Counted from the stretch's first letter, positions 6,495 to 14,929 are shown. The stretch is DNA of 23,402 bases from Solobacterium sp. (GCA_015256775.1 JABZLM010000019.1:1-23402); one strand, 5' to 3'. Notes: a model not told the origin generated them from the sequence alone. Translations and numbers: made by a program.

Positions 6495-7742
6495 ATGATA
6501 AATACAAATGAAAAAAAGATAGATTTAAAACAGAGCATAGACTTTATACGTATCCTCATATATGCGGCAATCGCAGGCCTAGGTGCAGGTGTTCTTGGTA
6601 CATTATTTACATTTAGTGTAAATTACGTTACACAACTAAGAGTCAACCATTCATGGCTCATATATTTCTTGCCTATCGGTGGTATTGTGATTGTGCTGCT
6701 GTACAAACTGGCGAAATATAAGGATGCTGGAACAGATTTGGTAATTAATTCAATACATTCTGAGCCACATTTACCAGTTCGTATTGGACCACTAATCTTC
6801 ATTTCTTCTGTTATTACACATTTATTTGGCGGATCTGCTGGACGTGAAGGGGCAGCGCTACAGATTGGTGGTAGCGTTGGTAGTTTTATATCAAAGACAC
6901 TACGTTTAAAGGAAGAAGACAAAAAGACATTGATTATGGCTGGTATGTCTGGCTGTTTCTCGGCTCTATTTGGTACACCTTTAACAGCAGCTATCTTACC
7001 GTTAGAAGTAGTACACGTAGGATATATGCAATATGCGGCATTACTTCCATGTGCTATCGCATCACTAGTTGGACATAGTGTAGCTATCGCAATGAACTTA
7101 GTAGAGCCAATGAATCATATTGGTACAGTTCCTAATTTGGACGCAATCACAACGATTGCGGTGATTGGTTTATCACTATTGGCTGGACTTGTCAGCCGTC
7201 TATTCGTCTTTAGTTTACATAAGACACATCATATTTTTGCGATGATTGAAAATGCATATGTTCGTGCAATAGTTGGTGCTTGTATCATTATCGTATTGAC
7301 ACTGTTGGTTGGTAATCAAGATTACAATGGTGTTGGTCCACAAATGATCGAACGTTCGCTAAGTGGAGATGTTCCAATCTATGCATTCTTACTAAAGATT
7401 CTCTTTACTGCAATAACATTATCTGCAGGATACAAAGGTGGTGAAATCATTCCTTCTTTGATTATTGGGGCAACTCTTGGTAGCGCATTTGGTACAATAT
7501 TTGGACTGCCTGCGGGTCTATGGGCTGAGGTTGGTATGGTTGCGGTATTCTGTGGAGTTACAAACTGTCCAATCACTTCATTATTAATTGGATTTGAATT
7601 ATTTAACTTTCAAGCAAGCTCATTTTTATTGATTGCGGTCGCAATTAGTTATATTGTTTCTGGTTATTCTGGTTTATATAAAGCACAGATGATTATCTTC
7701 TCTAAGACGAGTCGCACTCGCATCGAACGCAATACAAACTAA
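6495..7742 (+). CDS. CLC-family anion transporter, probable fluoride/proton antiporter (CLC-F type)
   Basis: This 415-aa polytopic membrane protein has about ten or more hydrophobic helices. The CLC ion-path motifs are GREGA (116-120) and GYKGGEIIP (312-320). The second motif replaces the GxFxP of chloride CLCs with a GGE-x-x-P form, which is typical of fluoride-exporting CLC-F proteins, as is GREG-x-x-x-Q. There are no C-terminal CBS domains. It probably expels fluoride using the proton gradient. It has its own promoter and an AAGGGGA SD site, and stands between unrelated redox genes. Chloride transport cannot be excluded from sequence. Confidence 0.78.
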   Translation: MINTNEKKIDLKQSIDFIRILIYAAIAGLGAGVLGTLFTFSVNYVTQLRVNHSWLIYFLPIGGIVIVLLYKLAKYKDAGTDLVINSIHSEPHLPVRIGPLIFISSVITHLFGGSAGREGAALQIGGSVGSFISKTLRLKEEDKKTLIMAGMSGCFSALFGTPLTAAILPLEVVHVGYMQYAALLPCAIASLVGHSVAIAMNLVEPMNHIGTVPNLDAITTIAVIGLSLLAGLVSRLFVFSLHKTHHIFAMIENAYVRAIVGACIIIVLTLLVGNQDYNGVGPQMIERSLSGDVPIYAFLLKILFTAITLSAGYKGGEIIPSLIIGATLGSAFGTIFGLPAGLWAEVGMVAVFCGVTNCPITSLLIGFELFNFQASSFLLIAVAISYIVSGYSGLYKAQMIIFSKTSRTRIERNTN

Positions 7743-7802
7743 AAGCATTTCAGTATAAAAATGAGTGAAAAATAGTAAAATAGAAGCGTAGAGGTGAATA
7801 CT

Positions 7803-8078
7803 ATGAAGAAAATTACTTATTTCCATCTAAATTCTTGCCCTTATTGCAAGAACGCAAACAAAGCAATTGAAGAATTAAGAACAGAGAATCCAGAATATAA
7901 AAATATTGAAATTGATATGATTGAGGAAAATGAGCATCCTGAAATCATTGAAAAGTATGATTATCACGCAGTTCCATGTATGTGGATTGGCGATCAGAAA
8001 ATCTATGAGGCGCATTTATTTGAGAAATATGACGAATGCAAGGAACAAGTGCGTAAAGTATTTGAGGCTGCTAAATAG
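7803..8078 (+). CDS. Glutaredoxin/thioredoxin-fold small protein
   Basis: This is a 91-aa cytosolic protein with the redox-active pair CPYC (C12, C15) after the first beta strand and a cis-Pro segment AVP-C (P58, with an extra C59). Length and order fit glutaredoxins. It would reduce disulfides or glutathione/low-molecular-weight thiol mixed disulfides. The start at 7803 follows GAGGTG with 6-nt spacing; a GTG at 7794 lies inside that SD site and is unlikely. It precedes the CydDC-like thiol exporter, separated by a hairpin, which supports a shared role in thiol balance (inference). Confidence 0.8.
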   Translation: MKKITYFHLNSCPYCKNANKAIEELRTENPEYKNIEIDMIEENEHPEIIEKYDYHAVPCMWIGDQKIYEAHLFEKYDECKEQVRKVFEAAK

Positions 8079-8088
8079 TTTTTCTATG

Positions 8089-8114
8089 AGGAATCTATCA
8101 AAGATTCCTTTTTT
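8089..8114 (+). terminator. Terminator or attenuator between glutaredoxin and cydD
   Basis: AGGAATCT (8089-8096) and AGATTCCT (8102-8109) form a perfect 8-bp stem followed by six T in a row from 8109. cydD begins only 20 nt later with no clear promoter between, so partial read-through is likely. Confidence 0.65.
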
Positions 8115-8133
8115 AAGTAGACAAGGAGGTTAA

Positions 8134-9867
8134 ATGTTATTACTAGATAAAACATTGTTAAAGATGACGAAAGGTCTTTGGGGCTGGATTCTTTCACTTG
8201 TTGTAATACGTGTTTGTTCACTTGTGATGATAACTAGCTTTGCGACACATATTTCCTATTTCTTGGGAAATATGATGAATCCAACATTTACGCATGATGA
8301 AATAAAAAATGTGGTAATTCAGATTCTTATCGTATCTGTACTGATATTTGTATTTCAATTCATACAGGGAGAATTAGAATATCGTGCTCAAGCAGCAGCG
8401 CGTTCATCAATACGTCAGAAGTTATTTACAAAAACAATGTCATTAAATGCAGGGTACATTGAAAAGATAGGCCCTAATTCCGCAATTACTTCGGCAGTTG
8501 ATGGCGTCGAACAAATGCAGGTATATTACAGTGTTTATCTACCAAGTTTGTTATTCAGCGTGATTGCGCCAATTTACTTGTTTACTAAAATTTATCCTAG
8601 TTCTTTCTTGATTGCATGCATACTGTTAATAGTATCCTTTGTTTTACTACCATTACATAATGTATTTCGTTATCGCATTGAAAAGTTAAGAAAGTCATAT
8701 TGGGTTTCGCTAGAAGATATGACAGGCTATTACTTGGATAGTATTCGAGGTCTTTCCACATTGAAGTTGTTTGACCAATCTGATAAACATGCGGAAGTCT
8801 TAGGAGAAAAAGCAGAGTATCTCAATCACCAAATCAATGAATTTATGAAGGTAAACTTCACATCATTTTTAGTGACGGAAGGAATCATCTATATCACATT
8901 ATTTGTATGTGTACTAATCGCAGTTAGAAACTTATCAAATCAAACAATGGAACTTAGCACTGTGTTAATGATTTTGTTGTTAGGATATAGCTACTTTGGA
9001 TCAATTCGCCAACTAATGTCCGCAACGCATGATGCACTTACAGCTGTTTCTGCCGCAAGTCGTGCTGAAGAAATTCTTGCGGTAAAGACAACAGAAATCA
9101 AGCAAGAAAAACAGCCGATACCACACCAAGAAGGTATTGTACTAAAAGATGTATCTTTCTCTTACGAAGGTAGAAAAGAAGTATTACATCATGTAAATAT
9201 TAAAATCGAAAAATCAAAGATAACTGCACTCGTTGGATTATCAGGTTGTGGTAAGAGTACGATTGCGTCAATGTTAATGAAGTTTATCTATCCTGCAAGT
9301 GGTGCTGTATATCTAAATGGAATAGATTATGCATGCATGAATCGTGAAGAGATTGGTAAATATATTGTAATGGTTCCGCAAACGGTAAATTTATTTAGTG
9401 ATACGATTCGAAATAATCTTTTACTAGCCAATCCATCCGCAACCGATGAAAAGCTTTGGCAAGTATTAGAGGAAGTGAGCCTTGATAAGCATATTCGAAG
9501 AATGAAAGATGGCTTAGATACGATGGTGAGTGAATCTGGGTCTAATTTATCTGGTGGGCAAAAGCAGATGATGGGTATCGCTAGAGCTCTATTAACAGAT
9601 GCGGAATATATCATCTTTGATGAAGCTACTTCCGCAGTCGACCCTGAAAGTGAAAAGATTATTTGGCAGTGTATCGAAAAGTTATCCAAGAAACGTACAC
9701 TTATTATTATTTCACATCGATTGTCTGCGATTCGTAACGCCGATCAAATTATCGTACTTCAATCCGGTGTTGTAGAAGAGGTAGGTAATCATGAACAACT
9801 TATGAAGAATCATGGGCTGTATCGTACACTTGTGGAAGAACAGAATGAACTGGAGGTACAAGGATGA
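8134..9867 (+). CDS. cydD: Thiol reductant ABC exporter, CydD-like subunit
   Basis: This 577-aa half-transporter has six membrane helices in residues 1-310, including the CydD-like stretch DGVEQMQVYYSVYLP (123-137), followed by an ATPase domain. Nucleotide-binding motifs are GLSGCGKST (368-376), LSGGQ (472-476), IIFDEATS (493-500) and H528. With CydC it forms a heterodimer that in E. coli exports cysteine and glutathione and supports cytochrome bd assembly. No cydAB genes are in the window, so here it may simply set the redox state outside the membrane (inference). GGAGG precedes the ATG by four bases. The stop overlaps the start of the next gene. Other heterodimeric exporters are the alternative. 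Confidence 0.78.
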   Translation: MLLLDKTLLKMTKGLWGWILSLVVIRVCSLVMITSFATHISYFLGNMMNPTFTHDEIKNVVIQILIVSVLIFVFQFIQGELEYRAQAAARSSIRQKLFTKTMSLNAGYIEKIGPNSAITSAVDGVEQMQVYYSVYLPSLLFSVIAPIYLFTKIYPSSFLIACILLIVSFVLLPLHNVFRYRIEKLRKSYWVSLEDMTGYYLDSIRGLSTLKLFDQSDKHAEVLGEKAEYLNHQINEFMKVNFTSFLVTEGIIYITLFVCVLIAVRNLSNQTMELSTVLMILLLGYSYFGSIRQLMSATHDALTAVSAASRAEEILAVKTTEIKQEKQPIPHQEGIVLKDVSFSYEGRKEVLHHVNIKIEKSKITALVGLSGCGKSTIASMLMKFIYPASGAVYLNGIDYACMNREEIGKYIVMVPQTVNLFSDTIRNNLLLANPSATDEKLWQVLEEVSLDKHIRRMKDGLDTMVSESGSNLSGGQKQMMGIARALLTDAEYIIFDEATSAVDPESEKIIWQCIEKLSKKRTLIIISHRLSAIRNADQIIVLQSGVVEEVGNHEQLMKNHGLYRTLVEEQNELEVQG

Positions 9868-11546
9868 AAAAATATGCATATTCAATTCCAGTTCTAGCAT
9901 CAAGATTAATCAAGAAAGCTAGGCCAATCGCGAAATATCTAACGATATCGACCTTAGCTAGTATCGTCGGTAATCTTTCGCATATGGGCGTGATGGGATT
10001 TGGCGCACTTTGGATTATGAAAGTTGCAGGTATTGTAACAACTAGTAGTGCAGGGTTTTATGCATGCATGATGTTATTGTGTGGCCTTTTAATCGCATTA
10101 TGTCGATATCTAGAAGGTGTGTTTTCGCATCTAGGTGCGTATGGTATTCTTGCCAAGATGCGTGTTGATTTATTTACGGCTATCAATCGATTAGCACCTG
10201 CATATTTGATTGATCAAAAAATAGGTGATGTGATAAATATTGCGGTAGGTGATATTGAAACGTTGGAATACTTTTTTGCGCATACGATTGGTCCAATGTT
10301 TACAGTAATATTACTACCAGTAACGACTGTTATTATCGCATTACAATTTAACCCTTTATATGCGTATGTATTGATTCCTGTATACTTAATTATCAGTATT
10401 ATCATTCCTCTTGTTGGACTGTATCTTGGAAGAGGAATTGGGAAAGAATATCGCAAAGATCTAGGAAAGTTAAAGGCAGTCATTCTTGAAAATATATATG
10501 CAATCAAGGATATACAAATCTATCATGCAAGTGATGAAAAGATTACACAGGTCATGAAGTATAATGATCAAGTTAATAAGGACATGCATGCAATGACGAT
10601 GCATAAACAAGCGTTATCTTCTGCACCAAACTTCTTTGTCTATCTAGGTAGAGTCATGATATTGGTTGTGGCTGCGTATTTGCTTTCTAATGGAATAGGT
10701 AATCCGGTTGGTACGATTGTCATTTCATTTATCGCAACTGCATCTTTCTCTTCAACGTTCTCACTGACATTTGTGGTAATTCACTTACTTGAGGCATTTG
10801 CGGCAGCTGAACGAATCTTCTTGATAGAAGATGCAAATCCACTTACTACAGATCCTAAGGAATCTGTTCGGATTGACCACGTTGAATGCATTGATTTTGA
10901 AGATGTTTCATTTACATATCCGAAAACAAATCGTGAGATTTTAAAGCATTTCAATTTATCAATACAGAATCCGGAACATATCGGTATCGTTGGTGAAAGT
11001 GGTTCTGGTAAATCTACAATTTTGAGATTGTTGTTAAGATACTATCCAATACAAACGGGGAAGATACGCATCAACGGTATTTCTCTAGATCAATTTTCAT
11101 TTGAGGAACTTCACCGTCATATCGCAGTACTAGAACAAGATACATATCTTTTTAACGATACAATTGCCGGAAATATAGCTATAGCTAAACCAGAAGCTAC
11201 GATGGATGAGATTCATCTAGCCGCAAAAAGAGCAGGCATTGATGACTTTATTATGAGTTTAGCAGACGGATATGATACGCAAATGGGTCAAATGAGTTCA
11301 CGTGTTTCGGGTGGTGAACGTCAAAGGATTGGTTTAGCACGTATTATGTTAAAACAACCAGATGTGATTATTTTGGATGAACCTACAAGTGCACTCGATG
11401 TACTGCATGAAAAAGAACTTCTCCACACGTTAGAGAAGGAATTTAAAGATAAGATGATTCTGACGATTTCACATCGATTATCTACATTGACATATTGTGA
11501 TTGTATCATTCAAGTAAAAGATGGAAGTGGTAATGTAAAAGGTTGA
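9864..11546 (+). CDS. cydC: Thiol reductant ABC exporter, CydC-like subunit
   Basis: This 560-aa partner half-transporter starts within the cydD stop (ATGA overlap), with GGAGGT upstream, so translation is coupled. The membrane domain spans about 1-320 and includes the CydC-like RYLEGVFSHLGAYGILAKMR (81-100) and APAYLIDQKIGDVIN segments. The ATPase domain has GESGSGKST (377-385), the signature VSGGE (481-485), VIILDEPTSALD and H537. The last codons run into the bidirectional terminator. The order cydD-cydC matches the usual operon. Confidence 0.8.
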   Translation: MKKYAYSIPVLASRLIKKARPIAKYLTISTLASIVGNLSHMGVMGFGALWIMKVAGIVTTSSAGFYACMMLLCGLLIALCRYLEGVFSHLGAYGILAKMRVDLFTAINRLAPAYLIDQKIGDVINIAVGDIETLEYFFAHTIGPMFTVILLPVTTVIIALQFNPLYAYVLIPVYLIISIIIPLVGLYLGRGIGKEYRKDLGKLKAVILENIYAIKDIQIYHASDEKITQVMKYNDQVNKDMHAMTMHKQALSSAPNFFVYLGRVMILVVAAYLLSNGIGNPVGTIVISFIATASFSSTFSLTFVVIHLLEAFAAAERIFLIEDANPLTTDPKESVRIDHVECIDFEDVSFTYPKTNREILKHFNLSIQNPEHIGIVGESGSGKSTILRLLLRYYPIQTGKIRINGISLDQFSFEELHRHIAVLEQDTYLFNDTIAGNIAIAKPEATMDEIHLAAKRAGIDDFIMSLADGYDTQMGQMSSRVSGGERQRIGLARIMLKQPDVIILDEPTSALDVLHEKELLHTLEKEFKDKMILTISHRLSTLTYCDCIIQVKDGSGNVKG

Positions 11547-11570
11547 TTGTTACATGCAATCAACCTTTTA
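11536..11570. terminator. Bidirectional terminator shared by cydC and the D,D-carboxypeptidase gene
   Basis: A perfect 14-bp stem, 11536-11549 with 11557-11570, closes a 7-nt loop. The stop codons of both convergent genes (11544-11546 and 11560-11562) lie inside it, so the ends of both proteins are encoded by the terminator. Confidence 0.88.
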
Positions 11571-12753
11571 TAAAGTTCTGTAGATGTAGAATGATTCTAC
11601 CGAATATATTCTTTTCTTGTGGAAGTGTAATACTGATGGTTTTCGTATAGATGGTTTTATTATCAGCAGTGAATGTAATTGTAGCTTGGATATTTTGGTC
11701 ATAAAGTTCTGCTGAGAACTTCTTTGGAAGATCGATTTTATAAGTACATTCTACATCTGCTGGTAAATCAAGTGTAATATCTTTATCCATCTTCACATCG
11801 ATATTCGCTGTATGCATGAATGATTTATATTCAATCGTACTAACAACATCATTCTTTTTCAGAATTGTTTTCTTATGCCATGAAGCTAAGCTAGTTAAGG
11901 CAGTTTGTGCATCGCTAAGATTAGAGTATTGTTCAACATTGGTGCTTGCTCCAGCTGTTACCGCAATGATATTCATATCATTGACAGTTGCCCAATATGC
12001 AATACATCTGCCAGCTTGCAGTGTATATCCGGTTTTACCGCCGGAAAGATTTGTTAGGTTATAGCCGTATGTATCTGCATATGCCCAAATTGTGCTAGCA
12101 AGTGGGATGCCAAATGGATAATAGGTTGTGGCTTGTGTTGTGTGTTCCTTTGCAGAGAAGATTTCTTTAAACGTTGGATTTTGCAATGCATAACGCAATA
12201 ACTTTGAAACATCCTCAACTGTTGAATATTGTCCCTCACGGTCAAGACCATGAGCACTCTTGAAGACGGTATGATCCATCCCTAGTTGGGCTGCTTTATC
12301 ATTCATCATTTGATAGAACTTTTCAAAGCTACCACCGATCTGTATTGCAAGTGCATTTGCGGCATCGGCTGCGGATGGTATCGCTGCAGCGTAACATAGG
12401 TCTAGTACTGTTGCTGTATCACCATTTACATATCCTGCAACGCTTGCTTGTTCCTCATACAGGCCATCAATCATTTCATCGGTAATCGTTACAGTTTGAT
12501 TCAGTGAAGAACTATTTTCGATTGCTAGAAGTACCGTCATCATCTTTGTAAGTGATGCGATACTGATTTGTTCATCCTGTTTCTTTGCGGATAATACTTG
12601 ACCTGTATCGGCATCTAAAAAGATGTAGTTTGTACTATATAGGTTTTTGCCTAAATCAAAAGCGTCATCTGTTGCGGCAACTGGTAATAGTGTTGATAGC
12701 GCAATCACGAATGTACAGGTGATTGCGAATAATATTGTTCGTAATTTCTTCAT
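11560..12753 (-). CDS. D-alanyl-D-alanine carboxypeptidase (low-molecular-weight PBP, S11 family)
   Basis: This 397-aa exported protein trims the terminal D-Ala of peptidoglycan stem peptides. A signal peptide covers about residues 1-27 (cleavage near PVAA). The catalytic SxxK motif is S67-LTK70 and the third motif is K240TG. The second motif, usually SxN, reads S127-A-A-D, so the Asn is replaced by Ala. The C-terminal beta-rich domain (about 300-380) ends in a hydrophobic/basic helix (IFGRIILHLQNFIKG) typical of membrane-associated DacA-type proteins. The ATG at 12753 has no SD site, but TATAAT ends exactly six bases before it, suggesting a leaderless mRNA. Confidence 0.88.
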   Translation of the reverse strand: MKKLRTILFAITCTFVIALSTLLPVAATDDAFDLGKNLYSTNYIFLDADTGQVLSAKKQDEQISIASLTKMMTVLLAIENSSSLNQTVTITDEMIDGLYEEQASVAGYVNGDTATVLDLCYAAAIPSAADAANALAIQIGGSFEKFYQMMNDKAAQLGMDHTVFKSAHGLDREGQYSTVEDVSKLLRYALQNPTFKEIFSAKEHTTQATTYYPFGIPLASTIWAYADTYGYNLTNLSGGKTGYTLQAGRCIAYWATVNDMNIIAVTAGASTNVEQYSNLSDAQTALTSLASWHKKTILKKNDVVSTIEYKSFMHTANIDVKMDKDITLDLPADVECTYKIDLPKKFSAELYDQNIQATITFTADNKTIYTKTISITLPQEKNIFGRIILHLQNFIKG

Positions 12754-12765
12754 GAGTCTATTATA
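12751..12765 (-). promoter_or_regulatory. Promoter placing +1 on the ATG (leaderless)
   Basis: On the minus strand TATAAT (12765-12760), six bases (AGACTC) and the ATG (12753-12751) follow each other directly. No SD site and no convincing -35 box are visible. Confidence 0.55.
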
Positions 12766-12838
12766 TATTAGAGTATGGAAAGTTTCCCATTAAGTTTTTA
12801 AGTATGATATAACCTATATAGAAAAGAAGAGGTCTAAT

Positions 12839-13318
12839 ATGGAGAAAATCGCTAGTTTTAGAGTGAATCATCTGGTCTTAGAACCAGGAATATATGTATC
12901 TCGTCAAGATCATTTCAATGATGTGACAATTACGACATTTGATTTAAGAATGACAACACCAAATAAAGAACCGGTGATGAATACTGCAGAAATGCATACA
13001 ATTGAACATTTAGGTGCTACGTATTTACGCAATCATATGATGTGGAAAGAACGCATTGTTTATTTTGGCCCGATGGGTTGTCGTACAGGATTCTATTTAC
13101 TTTGTGAAGGAGATTTGACCTCTAGGGATATTGTTCCATTAGTGAAGGGACTCTTTGAATTTATACGTGACTTTGAGGGAGGTATCCCAGGTGCAGAAGC
13201 ACGTGATTGGGGTAATTATTTAGATCAAAATCTACCGATGGCAAAATATCTTGCGAATCGTTACTTAGAAAATACAGTAAAGGAGATTGACGAGGCACAC
13301 CTCGTGTACACTGAATGA
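12839..13318 (+). CDS. luxS: S-ribosylhomocysteinase LuxS, lacking the third zinc ligand
   Basis: This 159-aa cytosolic enzyme family converts S-ribosylhomocysteine to homocysteine and the AI-2 precursor. HTIEH (H53, E56, H57) supplies two metal ligands and the base, and GCRTGFY (C81) the active-site Cys. The third ligand is a Cys in a C-G motif near residue 124-126; here the segment reads ARDWGNYLDQNL, with W124 encoded by TGG at 13208-13210. The rest of the protein is full length and in frame. AAGAAGAGG lies 6 nt before the ATG. Its stop overlaps the nucleosidase start, which supplies its substrate. The change may abolish or alter metal binding, or could be a sequencing error. Confidence 0.93.
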   Translation: MEKIASFRVNHLVLEPGIYVSRQDHFNDVTITTFDLRMTTPNKEPVMNTAEMHTIEHLGATYLRNHMMWKERIVYFGPMGCRTGFYLLCEGDLTSRDIVPLVKGLFEFIRDFEGGIPGAEARDWGNYLDQNLPMAKYLANRYLENTVKEIDEAHLVYTE

Positions 13319-14013
13319 TGAGAGTAGGAATTATTGGTGCGATGGATGTTGAAGTGACATCGATCAAAGAGCGCATGACAATCGAAAAGATTGAACAAGT
13401 TGGAGACAATACATATTGTTTGGGAAAAATTGGTGATACAGAAGTTGTTGTCGCAAGATGTGGGATTGGTAAAGTAAATGCCGCAATCTGTGCTACAACC
13501 ATGTGTGTAAAATATGAAGTGACACATATTTTGAATACAGGTATTGCGGGTTCTTTAGATAATCAAATTAATATCGGTGATATTGTTGTATCTACAGATG
13601 CAGTATATCATGATTTTCGAATTGAACCGTTTGGCTATCCTGCTGGAATGGTGCCTAGTAGAAAGAGTATATCCTTTCAGGCGGATGAAGCACTACGTAA
13701 ATTGGTTGTGGAAAGTATTCAAAAGGTTGCACCTGAAATTCAAGTCTTTGAAGGGCGTGTTGCCAGTGGTGATATCTTTGTAGGACAAAAAGAAAAGAAA
13801 GATTGGATTATTCAAAACTTCGGTGCGAAGTGTTGTGAGATGGAGGGCTGTGCAATTGCGCATGTTGCGACTGACTTTGCGGTTCCATTTGTGATTGTAC
13901 GTGCAATTTCTGATAAGGCTGATGAAGAAAGTACAGTGTCTTACGATGATTTTGAAGCACAGGCAGCAGAACATTGTGCAAATCTAGTCTTCCAAGTATT
14001 ACAGAATTTATAA
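13318..14013 (+). CDS. mtnN: 5'-methylthioadenosine/S-adenosylhomocysteine nucleosidase
   Basis: This 231-aa cytosolic enzyme cleaves adenine from MTA and SAH, feeding LuxS. Recognisable residues are E12 in GAMDVE, the GIAG glycine segment, ASGDIFV, E176 in EMEGCA and D199 in RAISDKAD, close to the E. coli numbering of the catalytic acid and purine-binding positions. Two adjacent ATG codons (13315 and 13318) overlap the luxS stop. I choose 13318 because the family usually begins M-(K/R)-(I/V)-GIIGAM. Translation is probably coupled to luxS, and a terminator follows immediately. Confidence 0.92.
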   Translation: MRVGIIGAMDVEVTSIKERMTIEKIEQVGDNTYCLGKIGDTEVVVARCGIGKVNAAICATTMCVKYEVTHILNTGIAGSLDNQINIGDIVVSTDAVYHDFRIEPFGYPAGMVPSRKSISFQADEALRKLVVESIQKVAPEIQVFEGRVASGDIFVGQKEKKDWIIQNFGAKCCEMEGCAIAHVATDFAVPFVIVRAISDKADEESTVSYDDFEAQAAEHCANLVFQVLQNL

Positions 14014-14035
14014 GCGGGAAATTCCCGTTTTTTTT
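14014..14035 (+). terminator. Terminator of the luxS-mtnN operon
   Basis: CGGGA and TCCCG close a short loop and run into eight T, directly after the mtnN stop codon. Confidence 0.8.
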
Positions 14036-14058
14036 AAAGAGTGATGAGAAGTTGTGTG

Positions 14059-14073
14059 TATAATACAAGTATG
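14059..14073 (+). promoter_or_regulatory. Promoter placing +1 on the ATG (leaderless)
   Basis: TATAAT (14059-14064), six bases (ACAAGT) and ATG (14071). TG-rich bases precede the -10, but no -35 or SD site is visible. It lies 24 bases after the preceding terminator's T-tract. Confidence 0.58.
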
Positions 14074-14883
14074 TATAATCAACAGTCGTTTTTAAAATAT
14101 ATACCAGTGGGATTATTCCTTTTTGTGTTTGCATATCTTGTGATGTGCATGACAAAAATGATGTATCATAAGTCTTTTCGCCGGTATCGCAAGCGTGTTT
14201 TTTCATCACTGCTTTTATTAGTACTATCGGCAGTGATGATATGGGAAGCATTCTTTTCTACGATTCCGGTGAATCGGGATGCGTTTTTTTCATTGTCGGA
14301 TATTCCTGCATATACATCATCACCATACGTTGAAGTTAATCATAATATTCCATTCTTTACAGAAGAAGAATTAAAGAGTGATGAATATGAGTCGTACAGT
14401 GAATTAGATTATCTTGGTCGTTGTGGACCAGCGATGGCGATGATAGGCATTGATATGATGCCGACACAGAAGCGTGGCTCTATCTCAATGGTGAAGCCAA
14501 CTGGTTGGCATTTAGCTAAGTATGATTTTATTGATGGAAAATATTTATACAATCGTTGTCACTTGATTGCGTATGAATTAAGTGGAGAAAACGCAAATGT
14601 ACAGAATCTAATTACGGGGACACGCTATATGAACGTGGTGGGAATGCAGCCGTTTGAGGATAAGACTGCGTGGTATATATTACGAACAGGAAACCATGTA
14701 CTATATCGCTGTACGCCAATCTTTGAAGGAGATAATCTTTTGGCAACAGGGGTACTGTTGGAAGCACGTTCAATCGAAGATCATGGAGAGGGAATCTGTT
14801 TCAATGTATTCTGTTATAACGTTCAGCCTAATATCAAGATTGATTATCATACAGGGGACCATCAGTTAGTGGTGCAAGACTAA
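14071..14883 (+). CDS. Membrane-anchored DNA/RNA non-specific endonuclease (EndA-like)
   Basis: This 270-aa protein has two N-terminal membrane helices (about 8-27 and 44-61) followed by an extracytoplasmic nuclease domain of the beta-beta-alpha-metal type. The active-site motif reads YNRCHLIAYEL, with H164 as likely general base in the place of DRGH, and the downstream segment GENANVQNLITGTRYMN supplies the expected metal-binding Asn. The N-R-C-H form occurs in Gram-positive relatives as I recall them. Roles could be nucleotide scavenging or DNA processing at the surface. I start at 14071 because a longer frame from 14041 would run through the promoter. Confidence 0.8.
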   Translation: MYNQQSFLKYIPVGLFLFVFAYLVMCMTKMMYHKSFRRYRKRVFSSLLLLVLSAVMIWEAFFSTIPVNRDAFFSLSDIPAYTSSPYVEVNHNIPFFTEEELKSDEYESYSELDYLGRCGPAMAMIGIDMMPTQKRGSISMVKPTGWHLAKYDFIDGKYLYNRCHLIAYELSGENANVQNLITGTRYMNVVGMQPFEDKTAWYILRTGNHVLYRCTPIFEGDNLLATGVLLEARSIEDHGEGICFNVFCYNVQPNIKIDYHTGDHQLVVQD

Positions 14884-14884
14884 T

Positions 14885-14902
14885 TTGTGTGAAAATAACA
14901 AA
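14885..14902. repeat. Shared A/T motif, copy A (before the FMN lipoprotein)
   Basis: TTGTGTGAAAATAACAAA begins just after the nuclease stop codon and is followed by TCGATACCAAAAA. It resembles copies B (15330-15346) and C (22302-22317), each in the gap before a separately transcribed gene. Confidence 0.35.
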
Positions 14903-14929
14903 TCGATACCAAAAAGATTCAGAATTATG

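Noticed and set aside
13161..13527. Two overlapping minus-strand open frames opposite luxS and mtnN
   Set aside because: They are antisense to conserved coding sequence, have no SD site and resemble no family; they are shadows.
13808..14251. 147-codon open frame on the minus strand across mtnN and the nuclease gene
   Set aside because: It is antisense to two well-supported genes, crosses the mtnN terminator and nuclease promoter, and has low-complexity His/Gln-rich composition with no recognisable domain.
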